A model generated the notes under the pieces. That model was given only the letters and a program-made list of their open reading frames with translations, had not been told where the DNA came from and made no database searches. From contig JAEOAD010000029.1 of NCBI GenBank assembly GCA_036365145.1, positions 24,049,001 to 24,113,000 of the forward strand: 64,000 nt of DNA. The letters are read 5' to 3'. A program made the position numbers and the translations under genes. This document shows, piece by piece, positions 1 through 9,899 of this stretch. How positions within the stretch are numbered: position 1 is the first letter of the stretch; each line of letters opens with the position of its first letter. This DNA comes from Orientallactaga sibirica (Eukaryota > Chordata > Mammalia > Rodentia > Dipodidae).

Positions 1-639
1 TTTGTCTTGCATTAAAATATTTTAAAATTATTTGTCATGAACTTTTAACAAGAGTATTGATATATATCATTTAAATAGATGAATTATATGTTATATGAAC
101 TGTATATGTGCATATGCCAATGTGAAGTATCAATAATAGTGTCACGAAAATTAAAACTATTAAGAGGAAACAATCCCTTAAGAAATACCGCCCTGGAAAG
201 ATGTGTTTAATTTTCATAGATGGGGCTGGGGACCATGTTCAGTGAAGTAAGTCTCTCTTAAAAAGTCTAGTATCATGTTTTCTCTCCTTTGTTGAATCTA
301 GGGGATAAAAAAGGGAAGTGCAGAAAACTGAAAGGGGTACCAATGGAATGTGGAAAAAGAAGGGCAAAGTGGGAATGGGAATAAGAAAGTAATGGAGGAA
401 GTGAATTTAATTGAAGTGTAAAGGCAATAATGAAAACCTTATTCAGTTAACATACAGTAGTATTGTGTGTGCACGTGTGTGTGTGTGCATTGTGCTTATG
501 TGAGCTGGCATGTTTTGATGTATGGCAAAGATATGGATGCACATATGCATATAAGACATCAATTGTCTTACTTTATTGTTCCCTGACTTACTCAGTGACA
601 CTAAGACTCTTGTACTTGAAGGTCACTGTTTCAGCTAGT
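1..639. other. Unassigned AT-rich sequence
   Basis: I recognise no gene or named repeat here. The stretch is AT-rich, with a short GT-rich run near 463-490. The short open frame that covers the GT run reflects low-complexity sequence and is not a gene. Confidence 0.5.
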
Positions 640-805
640 CACTCAGACCCAGGCATTCTTTGTTTCTGCCTCCCTAGTGCTGGAAATATAGCCCCACCCC
701 ACCAGAAATGACCTTTACCTGTGTTCTGGAGATCTGAGCTCAGATCCTTATGCTTGCACACCAAGTACTTTACCTACTGAACCATCTCTCCAAACCTCAT
801 ACTAA
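640..805 (-). repeat. B4-like SINE (degenerate, antisense)
   Basis: Read on the minus strand, a tRNA/ID-like head (complement of 'ctactgaaccatctctcc' near 775-795) is followed by a B1-like body (complement of 'tgcctccctagtgctgg' near 667-683). This order is typical of the rodent B4/ID_B1 composite. The copy is diverged and its boundaries are approximate. Confidence 0.5.
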
Positions 806-835
806 CATTTTAGAATGGGAGATTGGTTTCACAAA

Positions 836-3800
836 TATACACTCATTTTGCTGGCCCTAGAGAATTTATGTGATAAAGTAGCTATAAACGTGGTTGAGCA
901 CATTTCTTTGTAGTAAAGCATGGAGCATTTAGGGTAAATACCCACGAAGGGAAAAACTGGGTCTGTTGGTAGTTCTACATTCATCCTTTCCAGGAATCTC
1001 CATATTGATTTCCATAGTGTTTGTAAAAGTTTACATTCCCACCAACAGTGAATGAGGATATACATCTTTTCCCTTGTCCCTGCCCCCATTCTGTTGGAGA
1101 CACTCCTCAGTAGGGTTGCAGGTATTCCCTATGGGCTTGTGGTTAATGTGTTGAGGGAGCAGAATTCAGTTATTTTGGATGGAGGGAATGCCTCTGGACA
1201 TTATGTCTCAAAATTTGGCTCCTACAGTCTTTCTTCCCCCTCTTTCACAAAATGCCCCGAGTCATGAAGGATATAATGATTGCCATCCTTACTGGAGCAA
1301 GGTGAGATCTCATAGTATTATTTTTCATTTCCCTAATGGTTACTGATGTTGAACATTTTCATAAGTGTGTGTCAGCCATTTGTATATCTTCTCCAAGAAT
1401 GCCCTATTCAATTCTCTGCCCCATTTTTGGAGTGGGTTGTTTGATTTTTTTATTGTATAGTGTTTTGAGTTCTTTAAAGATTCTAGATAATAGGCCTCTG
1501 TCAGTGGTATAGCTTGGAAAATTTTTCTCCCATTCTGTTGGCTCTGATTATGGTTTGTTTGTGCAAAAGCTTTTCAGCTAACTCTGTTTATCCAGGAAGA
1601 TGGGAAATCTTTCCACCTTCTCAAGTCATCCTCAATTTCTTTCTTGAATGTTTTTATGTTTCATTATATAGGTTTTACACATCTTGGTTAGTGTTATTCC
1701 AAGGTATTTAAATTTTGTGGCCTTTGAAAATGGGACAGCTTCACTGATTTCTTTCTCTATTTGTCCTTTGTGTATCCTGCCACTTTGCTAAAGGAATTAA
1801 TCACCTTTAGAAGTTATGAAATGGAAACTTTTGGGACAGATATATATATATATATATATATACATGGTCATGTCATCTGCAAATAGGGCTAATTTGACTT
1901 ATTCCTTTTCAATTTATATACCTTTTATTTCTTTCTCCTCTTTTGTTGCCTGGGCTAGGACTTCTAGTACTGTGCTGAAGAGCAGTGGTGAGAGTGGGCA
2001 CCACTGTCTTGTTCCCAATCTCAATGGGAAAACCTTGAGTCCTTCCACATTAAGTGTTATTTAGTCTTCAGGTGCTTTATATATAGCTTTTAGAGTGTTG
2101 GGATATAAACTCTTTATTCCTATTCTCTCCAGCATTTTGATCATGAAGTGATGCTCTGTTTTGGAGAAAGCCTTCTCTGCATCTGTTGAAATGATCATTT
2201 GGTTCTTGTGTTTAAATTTATGTATGCGGTGTTTTATGTGGACTGATTTCCAAATGTTGAACCATCCCTGCATCCCTGGGATGAATCCTGCTTGAGCAAG
2301 GTGGTTAATGCTTTGGAGATATGTTGTTAAATTTGATTTGCCAGGATTTTGTTCATATTTTTGCATCTAAATTCATCAGGGATAGGCCTATAGATTTCTT
2401 TTCTTGTATCTCTGTCTGGTTTTGGTTTTAGGGTGATAATACTTTCATAAAAGGAGTTGGAGAAGATTTCCTGTTCTCCAATTATATGAAACAGTTTGAG
2501 AAAAATTGGTTTTAGTTCTCAATGAAGGTTTGAGAGAATTTGGCAAAGAAGCCCTACAGTCCTGGACTTTTCTTAAAGGGAGGTTTTTGATTACCTTTTC
2601 AATCACTATGGGTGTAATAGGTTTGGTTAGGAGATTAATCTACCCTGAGTTTAGTTTTGGTACATGTTGATGCTCTATGAATTTATCCATTTATTCCAGG
2701 TTATCCAATTTTATGAGGTAGAGGGTTTTGAAGTAAGTGCCATTGATTCTTTCAATTTTATTGATGTCTTTTGCAACCTCCCCCTTTTCATTTTTTTTTT
2801 TTTTTTTTTTTTGTTAATTGGAGACTTCTGTTTGTTTGTTGTTGTTGTTGTTGTTGTTGTTTTCATTTTATCAAATTGGCCAGGGGTTTATCAACCCTGC
2901 TTACTTTTTTTCAAATGAATCAGTTCTTCATTTCATCAATCTTCTTAATTGTTTTCTTAATTTACAACTCATTAATTTTTGCTCTTATCTTGATTATTTC
3001 TTTCAATCTGGAGCTCTTAGGATTGGAGACTTCTTGTTTTTCTAGCACTTTTAGGTTGATGGTTAGACTATTCATTTGAGGTCTTTCTATATTTTTTATG
3101 AAGGCATTTAGTTCTATGAATTTTCCCCTTAGACCTGTCTTCATTGTGTCTCATAAATTTTGATTAGTTGTGTTCTCATTATCACTCAATTCTAGAATTT
3201 TTATTTTTTTTTAATTTCTTCCACTATTCATTCATTGTTTAAAAGTGTGTTGTTCATTCTCCTGGGACTGGTAGAATTCCTGACATTTTTTTGTTGTTAA
3301 TTTCTACCTTTAAAGCATTGTTATATGATATTCTGTAGGAAGTTACATCAATTTTCCTGAATTTATGCAGGCATGATTTATGGACTAAAATATGATCTAT
3401 TTTGGGGAAGGTTCCATGGGCTGCAGAGAAGAATATGTGTTCTGCAGAATTGGGGGATATGTTCTGTAGATGTCCATTAGGTCTAGTTGATCTATGGTGT
3501 TATTTCCCTATTGATTTTCTGCTTGGATGATCTATCTATTGGTGATAATAGAGTACTAAAGTCCACAACTGTGAAGGTGTTGGTGTTTATTTCTGTTTTG
3601 TTTTCAAGTGGGTTTTGTTTTGTAAATTGTGGTGCAGCTGTATTTAGTGCATATAATTTTATGACTGTGATGTTCTCAAGTTGGATCATTCCCTTGATAA
3701 GTAAGAAGTGGCCTTATTTGTCCTTTTGGGTTACATTTTGCTTGAAATCTATTTTATCAGATATTAATATAGCAACATCCACTTGTTTCTTATTTCCATT

Positions 3801-3997
3801 TGCTTGGGATATCATTTTCCATCCTTTCACACTGAGGAGGTTTGTGTGTCTTTAGTTGTGAAGTGGGTTACTTGAAGACAGCAAATCAAAGGGTCTGTTT
3901 TTCTGATCCACTCTGTTAATTTGTATCTTTTGATGGGCCACTTAAGACCATTAATATTTAAGGCTATAGCTGTGAGGTTTGATTTAATCCCTTCCAT
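836..3997 (-). pseudogene. L1 ORF2 remnant (endonuclease and reverse transcriptase)
   Basis: In functional L1s ORF2 encodes the endonuclease and reverse transcriptase for target-primed insertion. The likely start is the Met codon at 3,995-3,997. It is followed by the N-terminal endonuclease motif 'ALNINGLKWPIKR'. The catalytic Glu of the usual Q-E-T-H motif is Val here (codon 3,869-3,871), which should abolish nicking. The reverse transcriptase signature F-A-D-D-M is still visible at 1,869-1,883. A recognisable palm/fingers stretch lies at 2,061-2,366, including 'TDAEKAFSK'. The C-terminal motif 'ELPTDPVFPFVGIYPK' lies near 1,000. The frame is broken many times and the C-terminus is truncated near 836. 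Confidence 0.88.
1063..1267 (-). mobile_element. Insertion of L1 3'-UTR-like sequence inside L1 ORF2
   Basis: This block interrupts otherwise continuous L1 ORF2 sequence. It resembles, in the same orientation, the L1 3'-UTR sequences near 8,150-8,310 and 31,195-31,400: the order 'tgtctca', 'ttccccctctttcac' and 'gccccgag' is shared. The 8-bp AGGATATA occurs on both sides (1,055-1,062 and 1,268-1,275) and could be a TSD. It has no poly-T at the left edge, so it is not a standard poly-A-tailed L1 insertion. Confidence 0.6.
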
Positions 3998-4199
3998 GTT
4001 GGGATGCTGTAGGGGGTTTTGTGTTTTCTTCGACTTTGTACTATTTTGAATCTGCTCTAGTTTGGTCATTGTGATCTTCCTGTAGTCTCTTGAGATTGGT
4101 TGTTTGACTCTTCTTTGTAGAGAACTCCCTGACACATTCTCTGTAGGTTTGGCTTTGTGTTCATATAACCATAGAGCTGGCTTTTATCATGAAAAGTAT

Positions 4200-5230
4200 T
4201 CCTTTCACTACCTACTTTGAGGAATACTTTTACTGGCTACAGAGGGTTCAATTGTAAGCCATAGTCTTTTTTAGTCTTTGAATTGCTTAATTCAAGATCC
4301 TTTTTGCTTTCAAGGTTTCCATTGAGAAATCAGACATAATTTTGTTGGGTTTGCCTTTTTATGTAATGAGTTTTTCCTCTCTTGTTGCTTTTAGCACTTT
4401 CTTTTAGTTTTTATTGTTCAGAGTTTTAACTAGAATGTGTTGGGAGTATTTTTTATTTGGCCAGTCAGTTTGGAGTTCTTTTAGCTTCTTGTATCTGGAT
4501 AGGCTTCTCTTTAGAGAGGGTGGGAAAGTTTTCTTCCATAATTTTTTTTGAATAAGTTCTCCATGCCTTTGCTCTGAATTTCTTCCCCTTCCTGTATACC
4601 CATGATCCAAATGTTAGGATGTTTTAGGGTGTCCTACACTTCCCTCCTGTTCTACTCAGAAGATTTTGGAATTTATCAAAAAATTTGGACTCCCAAATGT
4701 TTTCTTTTCTGTATTGTCTTCCATCTCTGAGGTTCTGTTCTCCACATGATTAACTCAGTTTGTGAGGTTTTCACTACTTCAATTTGGTTTGTATTTTCTG
4801 TTGCCTTTTTTCTATAATATTCATTCTTTTTCAAGTTCCCATTTTAGGGCATGTTTTTATTTTCTTGATGCTTCTTAAAATGCATTCTTGTATTTACTTA
4901 TGTCTTCATTAAGCTTAACCAGTTGGTTATTGAGATCCTCTTTTGTTTGGCTCAATAAATTTCATTTATCTCTCTTTTGAAGTCTCTTTGGTTTTCATCT
5001 ATTAGTTTAAGCCTAGTGAAGGCAGCCTTGTGGATTTCATTCATATAATTGTTGATATTTTTGTTGATTTGCTACCAGTTCTGCAATTTGCTTGGTTGGG
5101 GTCATATATCTTATGTTTTCATTTTAGGATTCTATTCATATTGCCTCCTCTATATTTTTATTAGAGACTGTCATTTTGGGACTAGGCAACCTTGTTAGAA
5201 ATCACTTGGCTTGTTGTTTAAATGAAGTTG
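4200..5230 (-). pseudogene. L1 ORF1 remnant
   Basis: In functional L1s ORF1 encodes an RNA-binding chaperone that coats L1 RNA. The minus strand at 4,404-4,610 keeps conserved C-terminal-domain spacing ('KTFPPSLKRSLS' followed by 'DWPNKKYSQHILVK'), placed correctly between 5' UTR and ORF2. Upstream sequence is lysine/glutamate-rich when translated in fragments, as expected of the coiled-coil half. No intact frame survives, and the start codon cannot be fixed. Confidence 0.6.
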
Positions 5231-5269
5231 CTTTTGCATTGCAGTTTACCCGTCTCAGTTTGGGAGTCT

Positions 5270-6660
5270 TACTTAATTAAGTAGGAAGCATTAGTTTTCC
5301 CTTGTAGTGTTTTCAGTAAGTGTTTGGTTTTATGTTTGAATAGAATAGGTTTGTGATGGCTTTTTATTTGGGAATGTGCAGGTTGTAGAAGGCATAAGTG
5401 CACCAGCAGCTCTGGGCTGGTGCTTAATACCATGGGTGGAATTGGAGTTCTGTGATCCCTTTGACTTGGTATCAACTGTGTTATGTCTCTGGCTCAGAGA
5501 CCATAGTACTTCCCATTATCTCCTACTGGACTCAGATGGGTCATTATTGAAGCCTCATTGGTTCCCCCTGGCAGGTGACTGCCTGATATTCTTATGTTTC
5601 CCTTTGGTGGCTGAGATATTGTCCCAAGTAATCACTATGTGTGGGGTGGGGCATTGGAGACATTGGAGAGTTTGTGAACACACTGAGTTCCACATCCCAG
5701 GCCAAATCAGTGTGTTTTCTGGTGTGGGAGATACAGGGGCACTGACCAAGGAGTGCATGCAAGGGTTAGTTTAGGCAGCACAGGGTGTGGAAGGTCTGTA
5801 AGCAGGAGGAGCAAGGCAGCCTGCAGGATTGCCCACCAAGGAGAAAAGACAGGGTAGTGTGCATGGGCAGTGGGGGAACCTGTGAGATCACAGGAGGCAG
5901 AGGAGCAAGAGTGGGCTGGGGGCTCAGTTGGTAAACCCTGCCGGAACATGGTGGAACACAGATGGGGGTGTTAGTGGGCTGTGGGTGCAGGCTGTAGAGA
6001 TTAAGACTCAAGCAGGGGACAGGAGCATAAGTGAGCCATGGTTAATCATCAGCCTGCAGGAGCACAGGAGATAGTGGGGGTGAGAGGCTCATATGCACAG
6101 TAGATGGAGCCTGCAGGAGTGTGGCAGGAGATAAGGCTGTGCTAGAGGGCCTCGGGCTTAGTTGGTGGAGCCAGTGAAAACTTGGGAGACAGGGCAGGGT
6201 GAGTGAGTCTTGGGCTCAGTTGCAGGATCCTGTGGGATCACAGTGGGAGGCAGTACAACATGAGAAAGGGGAGCATGAGTGGGTCATAGGCTCTGCCAGA
6301 GGAGCCTGTGAGAGCTCAGCAGGAGACAGAGGAGTGCTGGTGGGCCATGAGTGCAGGTGGTAGAGTTTTCAGAAGTGTAGCAAGTGACAAGTCTGTATGT
6401 GGCCTTGGACAGAAGCAGCAGTCTGGGAAAATGAGGGAGGCAAGTAAGGCAGAGTGGTGAAACTGGTCTGGGAGTCAGGGTCACAGAAGCAAGTGTGAGA
6501 GGTTGAGGGGACACAAAGGTCTAGTGGACTACCTGAGATGTAGAAATCAGCAGATTCCCAACTGTGCCCCTCCATGCCACCCACTGGAGGTCTAACAAGA
6601 ACTATTGAAACTGGAGCCCCACAGATCTTGGTTGATATTACCCCAGGAGGGGAGCTGAAG
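5270..6660 (-). promoter_or_regulatory. L1 5' UTR (decayed promoter region)
   Basis: This GC-rich block lies directly upstream (minus strand) of the ORF1 remnant, where L1 5' UTRs carry an internal RNA polymerase II promoter. It contains the tandem array annotated separately. The 132-codon plus-strand frame at 5,376-5,774 runs antisense through it and has no recognisable protein signature. Promoter activity of this copy is not inferable from sequence alone. Confidence 0.7.
5816..6420. repeat. Tandem ~58-bp monomers in the L1 5' UTR
   Basis: A diverged unit containing 'gRRcctgYRgga...ggagaca.gg...g.gtgggc...gctcagttggt' recurs. Its landmark falls at about 5,816, 5,875, 5,933, 5,994, 6,049, 6,106, 6,167, 6,225, 6,301 and 6,361. 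The spacing is 55-61 bp, with one 76-bp interval. This gives nine to ten units. Rodent L1 promoters are often built of tandem monomers, and the position fits. Confidence 0.7.
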
Positions 6661-6693
6661 CATGGTTAGTAGGCCACTATCTTCTGTTCCATT

Positions 6694-7072
6694 ATTTTGA
6701 TTTAGGTCTATATTCATTACTTTTCATTATTGCTCTGAAAAATGCCTGAGAAAAGCACCATAGAAAGGAAAGGAAAGGTTGACTGTGGGTTATACTTTGA
6801 GACAGTTCAGTCCATTGTGGCTGGAAGGTATTGTGACAGGAAAATGAAGCAGCTGCTCACACAGTGTGGACATTTATGAAGCAGAGAGCCGTGAGTGCTG
6901 CTGCTCAGCTTACTTTCTCCTCTTTATTCATTCTAGGACCCCAACCTATAGGATGATATTGGCCACTTTTAGGATGGGTCTTCTTACCTCAATTGTTCCC
7001 ATCTACATAGGATGCCTAGATATTTGGTTCTGTGGTGATCTAAATTCTGCCAAGTTGACTAGTGAGATTATG
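6694..7072 (-). mobile_element. LTR of a rodent MaLR-like family (antisense, old)
   Basis: The landmarks match the complement of the 'gtgatggttaat ... gtcaacttga' LTR family also seen at 20,697, 34,342, 39,148 and 58,668. They are a 'ttattcattctaggaccccaaccta' block near 6,930, 'aggatgggtcttcttacctcaattg' near 6,970, and 'gtggtgatctaaattctgccaagttga' near 7,031. There is no coding content. The family is not named here because I could not search a library. Confidence 0.5.
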
Positions 7073-8035
7073 CATGACAACATTCACTTATTTCCAGTGC
7101 TTTTCAATTTCTCGCTCACCAAAATAGTTTGCATGATTTTGTATTTTTCCCGAAACACCTATAAAGGCATCTCAGTATTTTTCACTGAAAAAGGCATTCT
7201 ACATGTACAATGTGTAGATATATCTATATCCACCTACATATAAATTCATCATACATATGTGCAAACATTCACATACATAGTAAATCACACATGTACACAT
7301 TTAAATGTACATGTTGAAACAACATATAAAATATTTCCAACTTAGGAAGGTTTTATTAGACCATAACCCCATCAAAAATGGAAGAGCATTTACATAGAAA
7401 AAAAAAATGAATGCCCACTGATTCCTCACATTCAATACAAAAGCAGAGCTTTGATGCATAAATTTTCTTTATCTTCTTCATATCTATTTCTTGCCCTAAT
7501 TTGAGAAATGAGGTCCTCATTAAGGTAGATTTTCTTCCTCAATATTAATTAAACATATAAATTAGTTTCAGAATTGCTCTACAACACCTCTGGGAGAAAT
7601 AATTTGCTACTTAAGTACAGAATTTGTTAAGCTCATTTTGTCTTCATTCTTAAGGCATTGAGTCAAATTATATTTTCCAAGAGGCTTAGCTTAGAGTTTT
7701 GTTACCCTGTTCACTTCTGTGTGCTTGTACAATTCAGATAGTAAGATCCACTTATTACACCTTCAATTCTATTTTGTGTTTCTGTATACTATGATGGATT
7801 ATAATTATCCATTTCTTTTGTGTAAATGATATATTACCATGATTCTGGAGTCAGGGTTATGTGAATTATTTTGCTAAGAGAAGCATTACTGCCTTTTACT
7901 TCTGTCCATTCCCCTTTTATCTACTGTCTTCCTAGTCATTTAATTTAGGCAATTGATATCATTAGTACCTAGGTTGTCATTGTTGACAGTATCTCTATCA
8001 TAAAAGGGCTACCCAAGCTTCTTATTCCCATAAAA
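7073..8035. other. Unassigned sequence
   Basis: AT-rich sequence with no recognisable exon, RNA gene or repeat. Short CA/AT-rich tracts occur near 7,250-7,310. Confidence 0.5.
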
Positions 8036-9065
8036 TGATATTAAAAAAATTATTTGTTATTAGTTATCGACATACTCAGAAGTAAACAGCAAATGTTGGT
8101 ACCATTCTTACCCTGCCCACCCCCTCCAAAGGGAACCTCCTTGTTGGAGATGCTGGTCATCCCCGTGGAGATTGTGGGTGGTGCATTGTGGGGGTAACCA
8201 ACACATATGGGAAAAAGGCAATACCTTTGGGCATTATGTCCCAACTTGTGCCTCTAACAATCTTTCCATCCCCTCTTCCACAAATTTCCCCGAGCCATGT
8301 TGAGTTTTAGGTCTATTTCAGTGATGGGCTCATAGGAGCCTCTAGATCTCAGCATCTCTGATTTTTCAGTAGTTGAATTCAGATTCACTGAGAGAGCACC
8401 ACTCTTGCTCATTTCCACAATTCCTCTATGGTTTCAGCTGGACCCCTGGAGAAGTGTGATAGGCCATTTTTTTTTTCCTCAGTTCATTCTTCCATCTGAA
8501 AAAGAGAAACAAATTCTCCAATGGAGAGTGAAGTCATCACCAGTTAAATGGAATAACCATTATTAATTTAGACAGAATTTAAAGTGTGTAGATCATCTTA
8601 TAGCTCAAGATTAGAAGGAGCTTGACAATGGAAAGTAGAATCATTATCTGGATATGATTCTGACTTGCTTCCCAGTTCCAGATATGGGTTCCTTTCCACT
8701 GAGCAGATCTGTTAGCCAATCCAAGAGCAGTTTGTTACTCATCATGGTTCTGTGCCACTATTGCACTTGTGTGAGCATCACATCAGGTGGTTTGTTTCTG
8801 AGTAGCTTAGACTTCAAGTTGTTCAGATAGATGTTGGTTACTTTCCCCCAGTAGTTCATGTAACACCTTCTTGTACTAGATGGGCTAACTATCTGGGGAC
8901 TGTCTCTCTTCCAGATTAAAGCCAGGTCTCTCTATGTTCCATACCAACAGCATATGGTGTCTTCAGCAGTAAGGTCTTAACATTAACCTCTACTGGGTAA
9001 TCAAATGCTCTGACAGAATTGTTTTTTTCTTGGAAAACCTTGTAGGTGTCTCTGATCAACAGCTT

Positions 9066-9071
9066 ATTGTA
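9066..9071. repeat. TSD ATTGTA, left copy
   Basis: The 6-bp direct repeat ATTGTA immediately left of the LTR; the other copy is at 9,546-9,551. Six bp is the usual duplication for ERV2/betaretrovirus-class integrases. Confidence 0.85.
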
Positions 9072-9545
9072 TGTTGTGCCCCACGTTGGGCACCAGTTGC
9101 CAGTACTTTTCCTTCACCACCAGCAGGTAGAGCAGAAGAGAGAGAGAGTCAGGCCAGCCACTTCTCTCAAGGCAGAGTGGGAAGGTGGGTGTCGGCGACT
9201 CAAAAAACCTCCCCAAGCCACCGGGGAAAAGAAAACCACATTGAGCTGGGAGAACGTCTGGGGAAGAAATCTCTCTGTTTATTGTCATGGGGAGGTATTT
9301 ATATATTTTGAGGAAGAGGGTGGGAAGAGAGGATGAGAGAAAGGTATAAGGGCCAATATTATTTCACCACGTCAGCAATAGCTGGGCAGAGGCAGTTTCA
9401 GCTTAGGTGCTGAGTCACTCCAAGGACAGGTCGCAAAACTCTACTCAAGCTCTGGAAGTTTGACTAGGCCTCACCGGGAGCCAAGTACAGGTAAACTCTG
9501 GCTGGGCTCAGAACCACTAGGCCTCACACCGGGCAGGGCCCAACA
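9072..9545 (-). mobile_element. Solo ERV2-class LTR
   Basis: A 474-bp block bounded by TG...CA with imperfect terminal inverted repeats (minus-strand start TGTTGGGCCC, end GGGGCACAACA) and flanked by perfect ATTGTA repeats. On the minus strand it has a TATA-like AAATATATAAATACC (complement 9,294-9,308) and an AATAAA polyadenylation signal (complement 9,278-9,283). There is no internal region, so it fits a solo LTR left by LTR-LTR recombination. Its 3' terminus contains TGGTGCCCAACGTGGGGC (complement 9,078-9,095), one base from the usual tRNA-Lys1,2 primer-binding sequence. The LTR interrupts the L1 3' UTR and is therefore younger than that L1. Confidence 0.85.
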
Positions 9546-9551
9546 ATTGTA
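9546..9551. repeat. TSD ATTGTA, right copy
   Basis: Right-hand copy of the 6-bp duplication flanking the LTR. Confidence 0.85.
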
Positions 9552-9899
9552 GGTGTTAACTTCATCCTCATACTGGGAGTTACAGGCCAGTGCCAAGGGA
9601 AAAGAAAGAAGAATAGGAAAGAAAATATTTAAAAGAAAAAAATAAAGACAAAGAAACAGGAGAAAATTAAGGTTAAGCTTCATCTTACCCACTCCAGGAC
9701 CCTTTGATTTTGGTGTTCCCTCTAAGGTCCTGATGAAGGTTAAGCCTATTAGTTTGTCTTCCAGGATATAGGATGTTATTATACCAGTTCCATTTGTGTC
9801 CAATTTTGTGTTTCCCCACATACACTAGTACCATCCCCTCAAGGCCTACCCACTTTACTGTCTGGTCCTCGAGATGCAAGAACCTTGGGCTGATCCAGG

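Larger units (their letters stand above)
836..6690 (-). mobile_element. LINE-1 element, antisense, 5' UTR present, 3' end missing
   Basis: A long L1 read on the minus strand. The order from right to left is: 5' UTR with tandem monomers (about 5,270-6,660), ORF1 remnant (about 4,200-5,200), ORF2 endonuclease (about 3,500-4,000), reverse transcriptase (about 1,850-3,000) and C-terminal ORF2 (about 836-1,060). The 3' UTR and poly-A tail are absent, so the left edge is not a normal insertion end. About 205 bp of foreign sequence interrupts ORF2 at 1,063-1,267. Stops and frameshifts run throughout, so the copy cannot be autonomous. Orientation and domain order are clear; the outer edges are approximate. 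Confidence 0.9.

Noticed and set aside
2664..3079. Overlapping frames with poly-Phe, poly-Val and poly-Cys
   Set aside because: Produced by T and GTT runs in antisense L1 ORF2 sequence.
5376..5774. 132-codon plus-strand frame antisense to the L1 5' UTR
   Set aside because: An antisense ORF in an L1 5' UTR recalls primate ORF0, but there is no shared signature, and the region is GC-rich, decayed and repetitive. Chance is the simpler explanation.
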